A stretch of DNA of 64,000 nucleotides. Origin: Aedes albopictus (taxonomy: Eukaryota; Arthropoda; Insecta; Diptera; Culicidae). The notes beneath the pieces were generated by a model. The model saw only the letters and a program-made list of their open reading frames with translations, had not been told where the DNA came from and ran no database searches. Positions 1 through 11,639 of this stretch are shown piece after piece (the first letter of the stretch is position 1; every line of letters starts with the position of its first letter). A program made the translations under genes and the position numbers. The DNA is taken from assembly GCF_035046485.1 (NCBI RefSeq), contig NW_026917409.1, forward strand, positions 36,001 through 100,000. Direction: 5' to 3'.

Positions 1-83
1 CCGTAACTTTCTTGTACGACTGGTTTGCAATACATTATATTTTCAGGATCTGCTTCTGATACGAGCCATGGGTGATTCAACGG

Positions 84-300
84 ACTTGGTGGTCTAGTGG
101 CTACCGCTACTGATTCGTATGCAGAGGTTCTGGGTTCACTCCCTAGTCCGTCCATCTCCTCCTACTTTGTATGTTTCTATCTACTTTCTCTCTCTCTCTG
201 CACTACTACATTTTACCAACTTATGTATATTCATATGTTCATAGTAATCGCTAGAACCAGAAACGGATTGTGCAACCAAGCGAACTGTGCCTCTTCACCT
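84..300 (+). mobile_element. tRNA-derived SINE, family A
   Basis: A pol III promoter-like A box (tggtctagtgg, 90-100) and B box (gggttcactcc, 132-142) sit about 40 bp apart, followed by a non-tRNA body. The body reappears on the minus strand at 7,140-7,275 (shared words tatattcatatg and cgctagaaccagaaac), which shows it is an interspersed family. The head is a diverged tRNA and not a functional tRNA gene. The right end is approximate and no target duplication was found. Confidence 0.6.
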
Positions 301-398
301 TCATAGTAATCAACACACAATCTATCGCATTAAACACTATAAATACCCTTAATCCATGGATCTCCCATCCATCCCCTCTAACAACCACCCTATCGGTG

Positions 399-464
399 CT
401 GGTTATGGGGACGCAGAGTGCTGGTTATGGGGACGCAGAGTGCTGGTTATGGGGACGCAGAGTG
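399..464. repeat. 22-bp tandem repeat, three perfect units
   Basis: The unit ctggttatggggacgcagag plus tg occurs three times head to tail without mismatch (399-420, 421-442, 443-464). It is a short minisatellite, probably variable between individuals. It creates a small chance ORF and has no visible function. Confidence 0.9.
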
Positions 465-589
465 CACTCGGTCTCTAGCAGCAACAACCATCTCATTCTA
501 ATATTCCTTTTCCTTCCCAGCTGACTGTAAGGACTTGGCCGACGCCGTTATTGATCAAAAAGTGTATAATCTGTTAAAAATTGCACTTT

Positions 590-810
590 GAGAATAAGTG
601 GAGTGTCCCAGCCCTTATTACAGGTGCGTTTTCGGGGGTATCGGAGGGTCCAAGGGGGCTACAGGGGGTTTTCGAGGGCATGTCAGGATGATTCAGTGGA
701 TTTTAAGCGGGTGTCAGAGGCGTTACAGGTGAATTACAGGGGGTTTTGGAGTGTCTCAGGTGCGTTACAGGAAGTTCGAGGGGTTTAAGGGGTTTTTCAG
801 CGGGTTCCAG
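590..810. repeat. Degenerate GCGTTACAGG minisatellite, first block
   Basis: Short words such as gcgttacag, gggttttcgg and ggtctcaggtgc recur every 20-35 bases with many differences. The same repeat fills 2,690-3,290. Short ORFs through it are by-products of a stop-poor repeat and are not genes. The stretch 811-1,137 shows nothing recognisable. Confidence 0.75.
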
Positions 811-1137
811 AGGCGTTATAGGAGCTGTTGGTGTAACTTTGAGGCATCGAAACACAGTTTTGTAGTCGTCTAACTGGACAGCTTTAAAGCTGCAAATATA
901 TTTAACAGTTACATAATGTTGCTTACCGAATCTATAAATATCTTACATTTCTGTGTTTTCCTGCAACCCAACTACAAGATAATCTTGTTGCTACTATTGT
1001 AATACACTACATAGATCTGTTAACGGCTACCAACTACGTAGATGCAACGGCCCACTGAACAGTACTGACTGAATCGAATATATTAAAAAATAACTCGCAC
1101 TTCTTTCGACGTTCTAGCGCTGCATTGTATAATAAAT

Positions 1138-2212
1138 TAGGGTAGGTAATCAAAATTTGAACCAAATTGCGGCTTTCTGAAGCAGTGTAAATTTAAATGA
1201 CTTTTTCTCCCACTTAGAAATAATTTACTACAGGTAAAATCGTATGTACATGAAAGCCACGGGTATAAGCTTTCTGTTAAATGGTAAAAAGTTTGTATTT
1301 GCACCGAATTTCATTGAAATTTTCGATTTTTCATCAACAATGATTTTAATCTTAATTTGAACCATCGTAATCATAATTTGAACCAATTTTAATCTTAGTT
1401 TGAACTACTGGCGGCAGCAGCTCGAGCAACTCACAAAACAGCCAATTTCATGCTAAACAATTAAAAACCACATGAATCTGCTAATTCTCATACCTATTTT
1501 TCATTAGGCAGTGGAATCTCAACTCAGAATGTTCGAAATTCTTTAGGAATTTGGATACTAAATTTGGAATTTTTCATCCCCCAAGAGTAAACAAAGCAAC
1601 ACCCCTAGCGCAATCTACAGGCCAACACTAGAAGCTCACCCCGTTTACTAGTTCAAATTTAGATTACAAATGGTTCAACTTAAGATAACATTCTCCAAGT
1701 AAGAATCACTAAAATTTGTTAATTTTATGACAAATAATGCGGAATATTATTCGGTTGGTCGATTCTACGATAAATAAGCTTTCATTTGACGTATTCACTT
1801 ATTGCGTGTGATGCAATGCATGAGCTGTAGGGGAACGAACGTATCTTGGACACAGCGTTACGCCAATATATTTTGGACACTTCCATTTGTTTTTGCCGTA
1901 AGTGTCCAAAAAATATTGTGACGCTGCTGTGTCCAAAATATGTTGGTTTCCCTATGGGTGCACCGAAAATGGGCTTTCTCTGGGGGGAAATAGGTGAAAT
2001 CACAGTGATTTTTCAATTGCTAATTTTCGATGGCAAAAACGCTATTTTCAATGCTTTTAAAGCCTATGTTATCAGATTATATTACGAAAAACTGTTTAAC
2101 ATCTTTTTCGGGACAATATTTGCCCACATAGTACGTCATTTCAATATATTTCAAAATAGTTCAAATTAAGATTACATTTTCACTAGTTCAAATTTTGATT
2201 TCTTACCCTACA
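1138..2212. mobile_element. Non-autonomous DNA element with inverted ends
   Basis: The left end (agggtaggtaatcaaaattt, from about 1,139) matches the reverse complement of the right end near 2,183-2,212 (agggtaagaaatcaaaattt). The word 'tttgaac' recurs inside. The interior has no transposase-like ORF; the longest ORFs (1,782-2,003 minus and 1,846-2,169 plus) overlap in opposite directions and look like chance. It reads as a MITE-like element of about 1.07 kb, superfamily unknown. Confidence 0.6.
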
Positions 2213-2269
2213 CACGGAGGATTCGCTATCGATAGGAGAGATACATTCGTCAGTCCAATTGGCTTCTTT

Positions 2270-2615
2270 AACGGTGTTGAGATAATTCGATATTCTAAAT
2301 CTGCATGTCAAACTGAGCCGAAATCCAAATTTTCATGAATTTCGGAGCCCGGGAACCTATTCAAAAATCAATTTGAAGTTTGTATGGGAGCGATTTGTCG
2401 ATTCACCCCTTGTCGCAGTTTGTACTGGGCGGAGCTGTCAAACAGTTGCCCAGCTGTCAAAAGGTGATTTCGAAAAACTTCTTTGAACTTGATTTTAGGT
2501 ACCAAAATAAGGTTCTAAAAATCAGAAAAAAATCATAGTGGCTCAGAAAAAGGTGCTCTTTCGTATAAAATCGAAAAATCGATATATTTTTCTTAATTTA
2601 AAAACCCAATTGTTC
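2270..2615 (+). repeat. Interspersed repeat, copy 1 of 2
   Basis: About 340 bp is shared, in the same orientation, with 31,895-32,222. Shared words include ccaaattttcatgaattt, gtttgtatgggagcgattt and gtttcccagctgtcaaaagg, in the same order. It probably belongs to a dispersed element whose ends I could not fix. Confidence 0.7.
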
Positions 2616-2689
2616 TTCTTTCGATCATTAACAGCAAATGCCATAGAATAGACGGTTGTTTCACTATACAGAGAGAACGCCGCTTTACA

Positions 2690-3290
2690 AGTGGTTGCGG
2701 TAACAGGAGCGTTACAGGAAGTATCGGTGGGTCTCAGGTGCGTTACAGGGGATTTTCGGGGGCATTTCAGAAAGTTTCATAGGTTTTTCAGCGAGTTTCA
2801 GATGCGTTACAGAGGGTCTCGGAGGGTCTCATGTGCGTTACAAGGAGCCAAGGGCATCTCAGGGAATTTCAGGAAGTTTCAGAGGAATTTTAACGGGTTT
2901 CAGAGGGGTTAAAGGTGCGTTACAGGGGGTTTCGATGGAGGGTCTCAGGAGCGTTACAGGGAGTCCTAGGGGGTTTTTGGATGCATTTCAGCGGATTCCT
3001 GAAGATTTTAGGCGGGTTTTAGAGGCGTTACAAGGGGCTCGAAGTGCATTTTAGGGGGTTTCGGAGGATATCAGGTGCATTACAGGAAGTCCGAGGGGAC
3101 TTAGGAAGTGAAACGGGATTTCAGGGACGATCATTTCCCCCTGAAACCTCCTTCAATGTCTCTTAAAACCCTGCTTAAACCCCAAAAACGTTCCTGTAAT
3201 CCTCTGCAACGCTCCTGAAACCTCATGTAACGCTCATGAATCTCCTGAAATGCCTCCGAAAATCCCAAAAACAGCCCAAAAAAAAAACCC
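2690..3290. repeat. Degenerate GCGTTACAGG minisatellite, second block
   Basis: This is the same unit as at 590-810. Up to about 3,130 it reads in the gcgttacagg sense. After about 3,135 it flips to the complementary sense (cctgtaatcctctgcaacgc, cctgaaacctc), so the block carries an internal orientation switch. ORFs here are repeat artefacts. Confidence 0.75.
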
Positions 3291-3308
3291 TTTCTAGATA
3301 CCTATAGA

Positions 3309-3568
3309 GTCTCCAGTTAGCCTAGTGGTTAAGGCTATGGATCGCCAATCCGGAGACGGCGGGAACATTTTCTCGGCTTCCTGGACATAGCGTATTCACT
3401 GACAAAGTTTAACATTGTGCTTGCCTCACAATATACAAATTCATGCAATGGCAGGCAATGAAAGCCCTTCAATTAATAACTGTGGAAGTGCTCAAAGAAC
3501 ACTAAGTTGCAGCGAGGCAGGCCAAGTGCCAGTGGGGACGTGGACCCATAAAGAAGAAGAAGAAGGAA
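3309..3568 (+). mobile_element. tRNA-derived SINE (Feilai-like) with AAG tail
   Basis: A tRNA-like head (gttagcctagtggttaaggc) is followed by a body containing aataactgtggaagtgctc and gtggggacgtgga, and ends in an (aag)n tail at 3,550-3,566. A minus-strand fragment of the same body is at 23,040-23,165. Tail and body resemble the Feilai-type SINEs of Aedes as I remember them; the family name is from memory and not from a search. Confidence 0.7.
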
Positions 3569-3569
3569 A

Positions 3570-4487
3570 TACCTATAATACAAATGTTATCAAATTATTT
3601 TCACAAACCGTATGTCGCCATCTTGGATTTCGAAATGGCTTAGGATAGCGGTTTTCGACACCTACTGAGCCAGGCTCGAAAATATCCATATCGCATAAGT
3701 GTTCCGAGATTTATTTGACGTGGGCCGTAACCACTCAGTTGGGAACCACTGAATTTTGTTCCTCTGATCCATTGATGATCCAAAATCAATGTCTCCACTT
3801 CCTCACACTTCCGGTTCTAATTATCCGCATGTTCCGTTCGCATTTTTCGGGACCACTGGGGATTCATTGGTTCACTAAATTTGACAATCCACTACATTTT
3901 TGCCGTGCTAAAAATAATGTCACAGTCACCCACCTTCTGGTCATACGTGAATGTTTTTGTTGCATGATAATCAAGCTCATACACGCATATCATGATTACC
4001 AAGGAAACTACGGTTTCTGACAGTACTTTCTGGATCACTACCTTATGGATATTAGCTACATCTAACGAATCCGGTTCAAATTTCAGTGCTACTGTGACAT
4101 CGATCAGATCGTACCATAAATCATTCAATCAAGAGATAAATTGAATCACAAGTGCAATCTTCGGTCAATTGGCACAATGTGAAACCTGTGTCAAATTCCG
4201 ATCATCAATCAAATCAGCTCGTGGTAGTTATATTCATTGCTAGCATTTTTCGAAGCAGAAATGATTGGGAATTTATGCTATGCAGTTCTGAACCCCTGAA
4301 GATTAAAAAAAAACTTCTTGATTGTTTTGTGTTTCTGGTGAGTTAATAATTTTTTAATAGTATTATACGTTTCATTGCAAGAAAACAAGAACGGAAATGG
4401 TGCAAAATCGCTGATAGACCTCCGCTCGTTCGAGCAGGATTTTCGTTAGCTGATTTCGACCTGAATTTGTCAGCATCTTTTGAGCAA
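3570..4487. other. Intronic stretch without recognised features
   Basis: No coding exon, tRNA or clear repeat boundary is visible. ORFs on both strands (3,715-4,020 plus and 3,892-4,128 minus) overlap antisense and match nothing I know. A short 'cgccatcttggattt' word near 3,615 recurs at 9,638 and 11,710 and is a dispersed repeat fragment. Confidence 0.5.
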
Positions 4488-5666
4488 ATATCCCGCATAG
4501 AAAAATACTATTCTTGGTATCGTGCATATCATACGATGTTTATTGGTAGAATGATAACTATATAACTAATCATCGTGATATGATAAAATTATTAGGGTTG
4601 AAAAAATACAATTATTCACGACTTTTCATGAATCATAAAACGTATGATAATGATGTATTGAATAATACATGAATCATTTTGAAAAATAATATTCCCAATA
4701 AAATTAAGAACAAAACTATGTTTTTGGCAGTTTTGTTTCCACTGTATTCAGGAATTAATAGTAGAAATAGAACGTCATCATCTTGGCTTGCATTGCTACC
4801 TTATTTAAACGCCCTAATCCGGAACTTTTAGACAAAAAAAAACATGCACACTAAATACTGGAACGCGTTTGATACTACGTACCTCACGCTGCTGTTACCA
4901 TCGGAAAGCACTTGCAAACATACCTTCTTTATCCCTTAGGAGCCGGATTGTTTTGGTGCTGCTGTCGCAAAATCACTGGTGTCGAACACGTTTGTTATGT
5001 CCGGTTTCATCGCCGGGGTCATATTGACCCCTCCGGCTTCAACAAAGGCTTGACTTGAATTCACCATGCATCCTTGGAAATTGTATCTCCCAATTTCTCC
5101 TTTGACTTAAAATATCCGACTGATCAGCCACTTCGCACATCACTGGGTTCTAGACAACCGCGAGCACTTATCGGCTTTGGCCTAGTACACAGCACACCCG
5201 CGGAACTACATCGGAACATCGACAACCACCGTTCAAATCTCAAACACACAAGAAATTACAAAGAAAAAACTGAAAGTGAACAATTACTCACTGAATGGTA
5301 GACCAATTTGACAGAATCCGCCGAGAGACCGCAGGGGTGTACACATTTTTTGAAGTCGGTAAAACAGATTTCATGAAATATTTCCTCTTTATTTTTATGA
5401 TTCACTGTATCGTCAATTTTATCATAAACTGATTATTTCATGTACGATTTCTCAAAATTTTTGTTCGAGAAAAAGGGCATTTTTGAATGGTAACGATACT
5501 TAACAACCCATTCGGTCTATCATTGAAACTTCGAATATGATTGCTGCAATCATTGATATGAATCTTGGTATCATCGATTTATAATCCTGTTTATGATAGC
5601 ATGAATCATCTGAAAATGATATCCTGTATAATAGTCATATAATACCGTTTTATTCGGGATGTTTAT
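4488..5666. mobile_element. Inverted-repeat element with unusual unique interior
   Basis: The left end (tatcccgcatagaaaaatac) is an imperfect inverse of the right end (catcccgaataaaacggtat on the opposite strand), and both flanks carry AT-rich words around tatcat/atgata. The middle, 4,860-5,340, is less AT-rich and looks unlike the flanks. On the minus strand it has a 28-codon ORF starting MTPAMKPDITNVF at about 5,033 and two donor-like sites (aaggtatgt, gaggtacgt). Whether the middle is captured host sequence or ordinary element DNA is unresolved. Confidence 0.45.
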
Positions 5667-6190
5667 GTTTTTCATTCAGTCTAACGAACCATTTTATAAA
5701 TATGTAAAAATAATTTCAATTGAGGTGTTTTAGTGTCATTACCGAAAAGAAAAAAACATCTTGCATTCCATTTGAAATGGGCCCAAAACTTTTGTTAACT
5801 AACATAACATTTTCCAACCTTGAAATGATTTGGAAAATTTCCTGTTAATATATTTTGAGCATTCCAAGCACAGACAGATGAAAAAACTACTGAAAAATCG
5901 AAGCCTTTTCTATATCATGTGGTTGCGCCCTTTTCAAAACTAAATCGTTAAATGTTTAAAAATGTTCAGTAAGAAAATATTTTGACCAAACCAACAATAG
6001 GGAACTAATCAATCCGTGAAAAATGATGAAAATATGATGGTTGCCTGCTTGTATGGGAATCCCCCATTGTGGAATGGCCTTTCCTGCTACGTCAGGTTGC
6101 CAGTCAATGTGGGGAAAGGAAAGCAATCGCTTGCCCACGGCTGACACCATGAAACCTAACCTCCAGAGTGTTTGACAGTTCTCGGGTCAT
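5667..6190. other. AT-rich intronic stretch, nothing recognised
   Basis: No repeat boundary or coding signal is visible. The minus ORF 5,956-6,150 matches no family I know. Confidence 0.5.
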
Positions 6191-6214
6191 TTGACAGATC
6201 ACACACATGATAAA

Positions 6215-6402
6215 GATAAAGACACCGTACGGTTAGCGGCGGTAAGCCTCGGAGTGTGGGTTCGATTCCAACTCCAGTCGGTGGAAACTTTTCGTCAAAC
6301 GAAAAATTCATCACTGGGCCACTGGGTGTTCTATGTGTGTCCGTTGTCTAGTGTAAGTAATATGTTCAGTCTGTGCAGCCTCTGGCTGAAGACGGTGTGA
6401 AT
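6215..6402 (+). mobile_element. tRNA-derived SINE, family B
   Basis: The B box region (gtgggttcgattccaactcc) is followed by a body with cttttcgtcaaacgaaaaat, ccactgggtgtt and a terminal ggctgaagacggtgt. A fuller copy is on the minus strand at 44,431-44,655 and a fragment at 30,169-30,252. The A-box side is eroded here. Confidence 0.75.
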
Positions 6403-6409
6403 TGTCTTG

Positions 6410-6815
6410 TAAAAATATTTGGCTTTGGCCAAACGCCATGTGGCCGAATTCCGTTTGGCCGAATCATGATCAAACAATTCAGTAATAGTTTTTGACATTC
6501 TGACTGTCAATATGATCATCAGAAATATTTATATCTTATAATCATAGGCTATTCTTTATAGTTTTGTCATTTAGGGATTAGTTGGCGTTGAAACTGCATC
6601 TATTTTATCGAAGATTTTCCTTTCTTCTTATCATCACAGGCTGTTCTTTCGAGCTATACTGATGTGGAGAACATTGGCATGGTCACTTAAGTTCATCATT
6701 CATTATTCGGCCAAACGGCATTCGGCCAACTGGCATTCGGCCAAATGACCCTTTCGGATAAATGGCGTTCGGCCAAATGGCGTTCAGCCAAATGACATTC
6801 GGCCAAATGACCCGG
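6410..6815. mobile_element. Element bordered by GGCCGAATG/CATTCGGCC repeats
   Basis: The left border has repeated ttggccgaat-like words (6,420-6,465). The right border (6,710-6,812) has seven or more attcggccaaatg units. They frame about 250 bp of AT-rich DNA. This layout suggests a small mobile element with iterated termini. A related, weaker cluster is at 43,365-43,450. Confidence 0.55.
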
Positions 6816-7139
6816 AAGCATATCTTCTACTTTACCGACCTTGTTGCCGTCCTCTTTGTGCTCATTCTGTCAAAATGACCTGAGAATTGTCAACCATTTT
6901 GAGATTAGGTTTATTGGTGTGAAAAAAAAATACCGCACTGAGTCTGACAAGTTCATGCGGATGTCGGAGCATCGGAGTGTTGCTGGGAAATGGTTGTTTG
7001 GCAGAGGGTTTACGTTTGGTGCATGAATGCCAGGCGTAAGGTGATATGTGCGTTCATTACTCTGAAAATGATACGGCACAGTTCGCTGGCTGCATATAAC
7101 TTGTAGGCCTTATATGGTAGATTGACACAGTGCTGTGGA

Positions 7140-7275
7140 AGTTGAAAGGATGGGAAATGGCTATTCCAACCTGTTTCTGGTTCTAGCGATCGTTATGAGC
7201 ATATGAATATACTGGAGTTGCATATGTAGAGAAGAAGGAGAAAGTAGATAGGAAGATACAATGTAGGGCAAAAGA
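7140..7275 (-). mobile_element. SINE family A fragment
   Basis: The reverse complement carries the body of the SINE at 84-300, including tatattcatatg and cgctagaaccagaaac in the same order. The tRNA-like head is missing, so the copy is truncated. Confidence 0.65.
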
Positions 7276-7549
7276 AAGAGCCTGGGATGAGTCCAGGACT
7301 TTCTGCATACAAATCAGAAACGAGCCCATCAAAATTATCCACCAGGAATTTCACAACTTTCGACAACTCTTTATTAAAGATAAAAAAGAAAACCGTTTTA
7401 ACTATCATCAAAATTCGATTGACCGACGCGATATTAGCGAAAGAAAGGGAAAACAAGAAGTTTTTTTTACAGATTTAACCTATTGAAATATCTGCGCTGA
7501 AATTGTTCCATCATACCTACATATACAATTCTAGATTATTAGATTTGCA

Positions 7550-8215
7550 TTGTTCCGTCGTGTTTTGGTGCATTGTTGCATTATTGGTGCATCGCTGCTT
7601 TGATGCATCGCTGCATTTTTGCATTGGTACAGTGTATCAAACAATTGTCCGTACAGCAAATTTTTGGTCAAAATTATTTTTCATTCAAATGCTTATAACT
7701 TTTTTATACGTCAATCAAAAACGCTGAAATTTTGACCAATCATAAACCTTATATTGCAGCTCCATTGGTAGAATTTTGAGCGAGATCGAATAAGTTTTCT
7801 GAAAGTTATAGAACTTTTAGTAAAACTTTTAGGGTTTCTGAACACATTTTTAAAACTTTCGTCTACCCCCGTTGGTTTTACCTTATCTAATCTGAACACT
7901 TTTTAATTTGACTCCCTCTAATCTGCACATCGTTCAAACTAAAAATTGTTCAAGCGTCATTCTGATCATGGAACGGGGTGAAACGGAACGCAGAATCAAA
8001 ACAAAACAGCGAAAAGGGTAAAATGTTTCACACAGTATGACAGCTATACAATTCAATGCATTCTTTTATCGTTGCATTGTTGCATTATCACATTGATGCA
8101 TCGTTGCGCTGGTGCATCGCTTAATTGTTGCATTGGTACATTGCTGCATTGTTGCATTGGTTCCATCACTGTATTAGTTGCAAAAGATTCGTATAGCAAT
8201 GCATTGCTGTATCAA
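7550..8215. repeat. TTGCATTG-type degenerate repeats flanking AT-rich DNA
   Basis: The blocks 7,550-7,635 and 8,060-8,210 are made of loosely repeated gcattgttgcatt / gatgcatcg words with a period near 9-10 bases. The sequence between them (7,640-8,050) is AT-rich with no known family. Confidence 0.65.
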
Positions 8216-8242
8216 TCCTGTAGATTGTAGAATGTTCTAGAA

Positions 8243-9319
8243 CAGGGGTTCTCAAACTTTTTCAGCTTGCGACCCACTTTTGATTATTGCAGTATTTGGC
8301 GACACACCAGCATGTATTTCCATAACGTGTCATATTTTTGAAAATTTGGACTACTTTTTTCAATAAAAACATATGATTGCTTTCATAGGTTTTGATAAAC
8401 TTACGTCACGTAGCACTTAATCTTACAATTTTAATTTTTTTCATTTTACATGCTCTCTTTTAGTGTTTTTTTTTAATGTCAAACTAGGTTATGGTACCCA
8501 AGTGATCAGTATCAGTAAATTCTATGTCTCAAAGATATGAGACAAGCTTGCATGTTTCTAATGAAAAAATTATAAGTCTTGCTCTATGCACAACTACAGA
8601 ACACCACAGATTTCAGTTGTTGAAAATATAGTGGTTATTATTTATATGTATCTGCAGAACTTTAAAAAAATCCATTGAAAATATACGAAAATCGTGAAAA
8701 TCTTTTAAAATACATCAAAAAGATCGGCAAGTGGGCAAACATCATGCAGAGATTTTAGAATAAAAGTTCTGCGAGATGGTCTGACGAGTTCTGATTTCTG
8801 TAAAAGTTCAGATTATCAAAATTCAACAGAATTATATCGAAGTTAAGCTGTACGAAAGTTCGATTAAAATAAACAGATAATTTGATGAAGTTTACCAAAC
8901 GTTCGTTGTTGTCCTTTGTCTTTTTTTATTGATGTTATGGTATTTTTTTTTCTGATATTCTAACTACTGGACTTAGCTGTAAATCTAATTGAAAATGCTA
9001 ACTGCAAGCAACAACTTGAACTTAGTTTTTCCTGAACACAAGGAAAGCTTTTTTTCAGAATCTCAAACCTTTTGATTGAAAACACAAAGCTTTAGAAAGA
9101 ATTTCAGAATCCAGAGAGTAGTTTTTATATTCAATTTAATCCAAAACCTTAATTCTAGATTCTTCAAAAGAGTGTTTGTAAATTAGAAAATGGATGACAA
9201 TAGCATTTGACATAAAATAATTAGGACAAGCATTACTATATCGCCAAAGTCTTCGCGACCCACCAAGAATCAGCCCGCGACTCACCAGTGGGTCGCGACC
9301 CATACTTTGAGAAACGCTG
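8243..9319. mobile_element. Non-autonomous hAT element with 8-bp target duplication
   Basis: The left end caggggttctcaaactttt and the right end, read inward as cagcgtttctcaaagtatgg, are imperfect terminal inverted repeats. The element is flanked on both sides by the same 8 bp, ttctagaa (8,235-8,242 and 9,320-9,327). An 8-bp duplication and ends starting with CAG are typical of hAT; a central TA in the duplication fits the Buster branch. The motif gggtcgcgaccca lies just inside the right end. At 1,077 bp with no long ORF it cannot encode a transposase. Confidence 0.9.
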
Positions 9320-9599
9320 TTCTAGAAGTTTTATTCATTCCATGAATAAGAACTCTACACCAGTCGTTTATGAACCAAGATTGGTATCATCAGTAGGTCG
9401 GCTCTAGAGGCACGTTCTCCTCCAGTTGGGAAATTTGTGCCATCAAGATTGGTAACATAGTGTACCTTCTGATGTGACGTCAAAACATGCATTGATTGAC
9501 GTCAAATGGATGAAAATAAGGCGTTGAAATGAAAAAAAAAACTTTTGCATAATTTCCTGCCGCACTCTCTGTATACCCATATTGCATAGTTTTAGAGTC

Positions 9600-9672
9600 C
9601 AAATCTCCATAAAACAGCCACCATCTTGAATTTTTATCCGCCATCTTGGATTTTGACAGCCATCTTGGAATT
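9600..9672. repeat. Three units of a CCATCTTGGATTTT repeat
   Basis: The words ccaccatcttgaattttt, ccgccatcttggattttgac and agccatcttggaatt follow each other at about 20-bp spacing. The same word occurs alone at 3,615 and 11,710. It belongs to dispersed repeat DNA. The stretch 9,673-10,170 holds no clear feature beyond a 'ccaggtaaccact' word resembling the end of the element at 27,918. Confidence 0.6.
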
Positions 9673-10174
9673 ACTGCCCAGGTAACCACTAAGCACTGTT
9701 CTGAGCATTATAACGGCCATTGAACAGCTTTTCAGTGCTAAAAATCTCTATATAAGCATTCCTAAGGCTTATATACACTATAAACAGTAAGAACTAAAAT
9801 GAGCCGTGTAAGCCCATATAAAGCCTACAAGCTGTAAATAAATTTGTCAGAGCTGTCACAGGGCTTGGAGTTATATCAGTCAAAATTGATTTCAAACAAA
9901 ACAGACTCAAGTCGGCCATGATCAATACATTTCAACATGCATTTAACGGATCGGGATCATTCGAATGCTGCTTGGCATGTAGTTGTTTAACGATAATTGT
10001 ATCTTTCAAGCAATTGTGGTGATTTCAAACACGATTCTCATAGTTTATTAGTTCTAAGACAAACTCCAGTCCATCTCCCTCCTCTTCTGCAACCTTTCAA
10101 GATCATTTTTTGCTTGTCCTGCATTCGTCACCACAAAGTTTACCACTGAATCATCACCCTCCCATATCATTTTT

Positions 10175-11283
10175 TAAGGGGCTATATATGTTAAAGTCGA
10201 GCACAAAATCGATTTTTTTATTCTTTAATCTTAAAGTATGGCTTCTTAAGAATGCTGTGTAAAATTTTCATGGAGATCCAAGCAGTACAAGCAAAGAGAA
10301 AGCGTTTTGCGCTTCGCTCCCTTACGGGCGCGTAGTGCAATCTTGAAACTTTAACCGCGATGATCTCGGAATTATTTTTTTTTCCAAAAACGTCGATGCG
10401 GTGACTACGATTGCGGAAACAGTTCTCAACAGATTTCAACCAAAATTTTTTTTGAGTGTTCGCTGTTCATGTGTCGTGTCCTTGAACGATCAACATTTTT
10501 CAAAAAAAAATCATATCAGTATTATGATTTTTGTCATACTTTTTTTGCATGAAACAAGTGATTTTTTTTGGAAAAAATCATCTCCGTTTGAAAATTAAAA
10601 ACATTTTTTAATATTCTGATCGTTCAAGGACACCACAAGGTCCTCTAGTAACGGTTTTCTTTTGGGTTTGTGCTTTCAGTTGAGCCGTTAGACTGTAATC
10701 ATTGTCACGGCAAACCTCTTTAAAGAAAACACGTTTGACAGAAAATGTTATAACTTTGGCAATAGGACAGATCGGTGAAGTACTAGATTTGTAGTAATGA
10801 GCTGAATTTTAGTATGGTGAGAAGGTCAATTCTCCGTTTCTGCAATGAAATGGTGCAAAAAGCGTGGGTATTATGATTCCTTGCCTAATTTGATGCTGTT
10901 TGAGCAAAACTTTGGGCAACAGTGTTTTTGTTTTCTTCATTTCTTGCAACATAAACAACATAGTTATCCAAAGTTTTTCTCAAACAGCATCAAATTAGGT
11001 AAAGAATCATAATACCCACGCTTTTTGCACCATTTCATTGCAGAAACGGAGAATTGACCTTCTCACCATACTAAAATTCAGCTCATTACTACAAATCTAG
11101 TACTACACCGAACGTGCCCCATTAGTACTATTTTTTCATGTTCCCAAGCTGATTTTACACATAAAATATTGTACTATGTATGACGTAAAACGAGAATTTG
11201 AAAATAAATATGGTTACATACTTTTACAAAAGTTCAAACTTTTCCTTATTTTCACGCACCTCAACATATATAACCCCTTAAGT
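10175..11283. mobile_element. Inverted-repeat element X, copy 1
   Basis: The left end taaggggctatatatgttaa is inverse to the right end catatataaccccttaa. Several blocks (cggtgactacgattgcg, ttcgctgttcatgtgtcgtg, caccacaaggtcctctagta, actatgtatgacgt) recur in the same order in the broken copy 2 at 22,290-29,712. That comparison defines the element. Copy 1 also contains the palindrome 10,745-11,105, which copy 2 lacks. No transposase ORF is visible. Confidence 0.7.
10745..11105. repeat. Palindromic MITE inside element X copy 1
   Basis: The arms 10,782-10,925 and 10,975-11,104 are near-perfect inverse copies: gaaggtcaattctccgtttc on the left answers gaaacggagaattgaccttc on the right. A loop of about 50 bases separates them. 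Absence of this block from X copy 2 indicates a later insertion. Confidence 0.85.
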
Positions 11284-11639
11284 ACAACAGATACCCAAAC
11301 TATATTTAGAAGTTAGAAAAAAAAAACAGGAGATAAATGAAATAATTTTTTCTTTGTTTTACTTTTGACAACTCTCGCTCCAGAGACTTGGTACGGAGTT
11401 TTTAAGTTGGCCGTATACCAGCCGAATAATTCGCCAAAAGTGGCTTTTGAGCAGCTCTATTAGAGGATATAGAACCAATTAGTTCTCACGGTGTGCCTAA
11501 AACCGTTATTAACAAATAAAAATGTCCACCCAAATGGCACTCGGCATTCGAAAGATATACTATTCTATTATCTCCTCTGAAAATTTGAAAATGTTTCATC
11601 GAGGGAAACTAAAATTTTTGTGATTTGAAGATTTTGAGC

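Noticed and set aside
3715..4128. Overlapping ORFs on both strands as a small gene
   Set aside because: Antisense overlap and no family match. Not supportable as coding.
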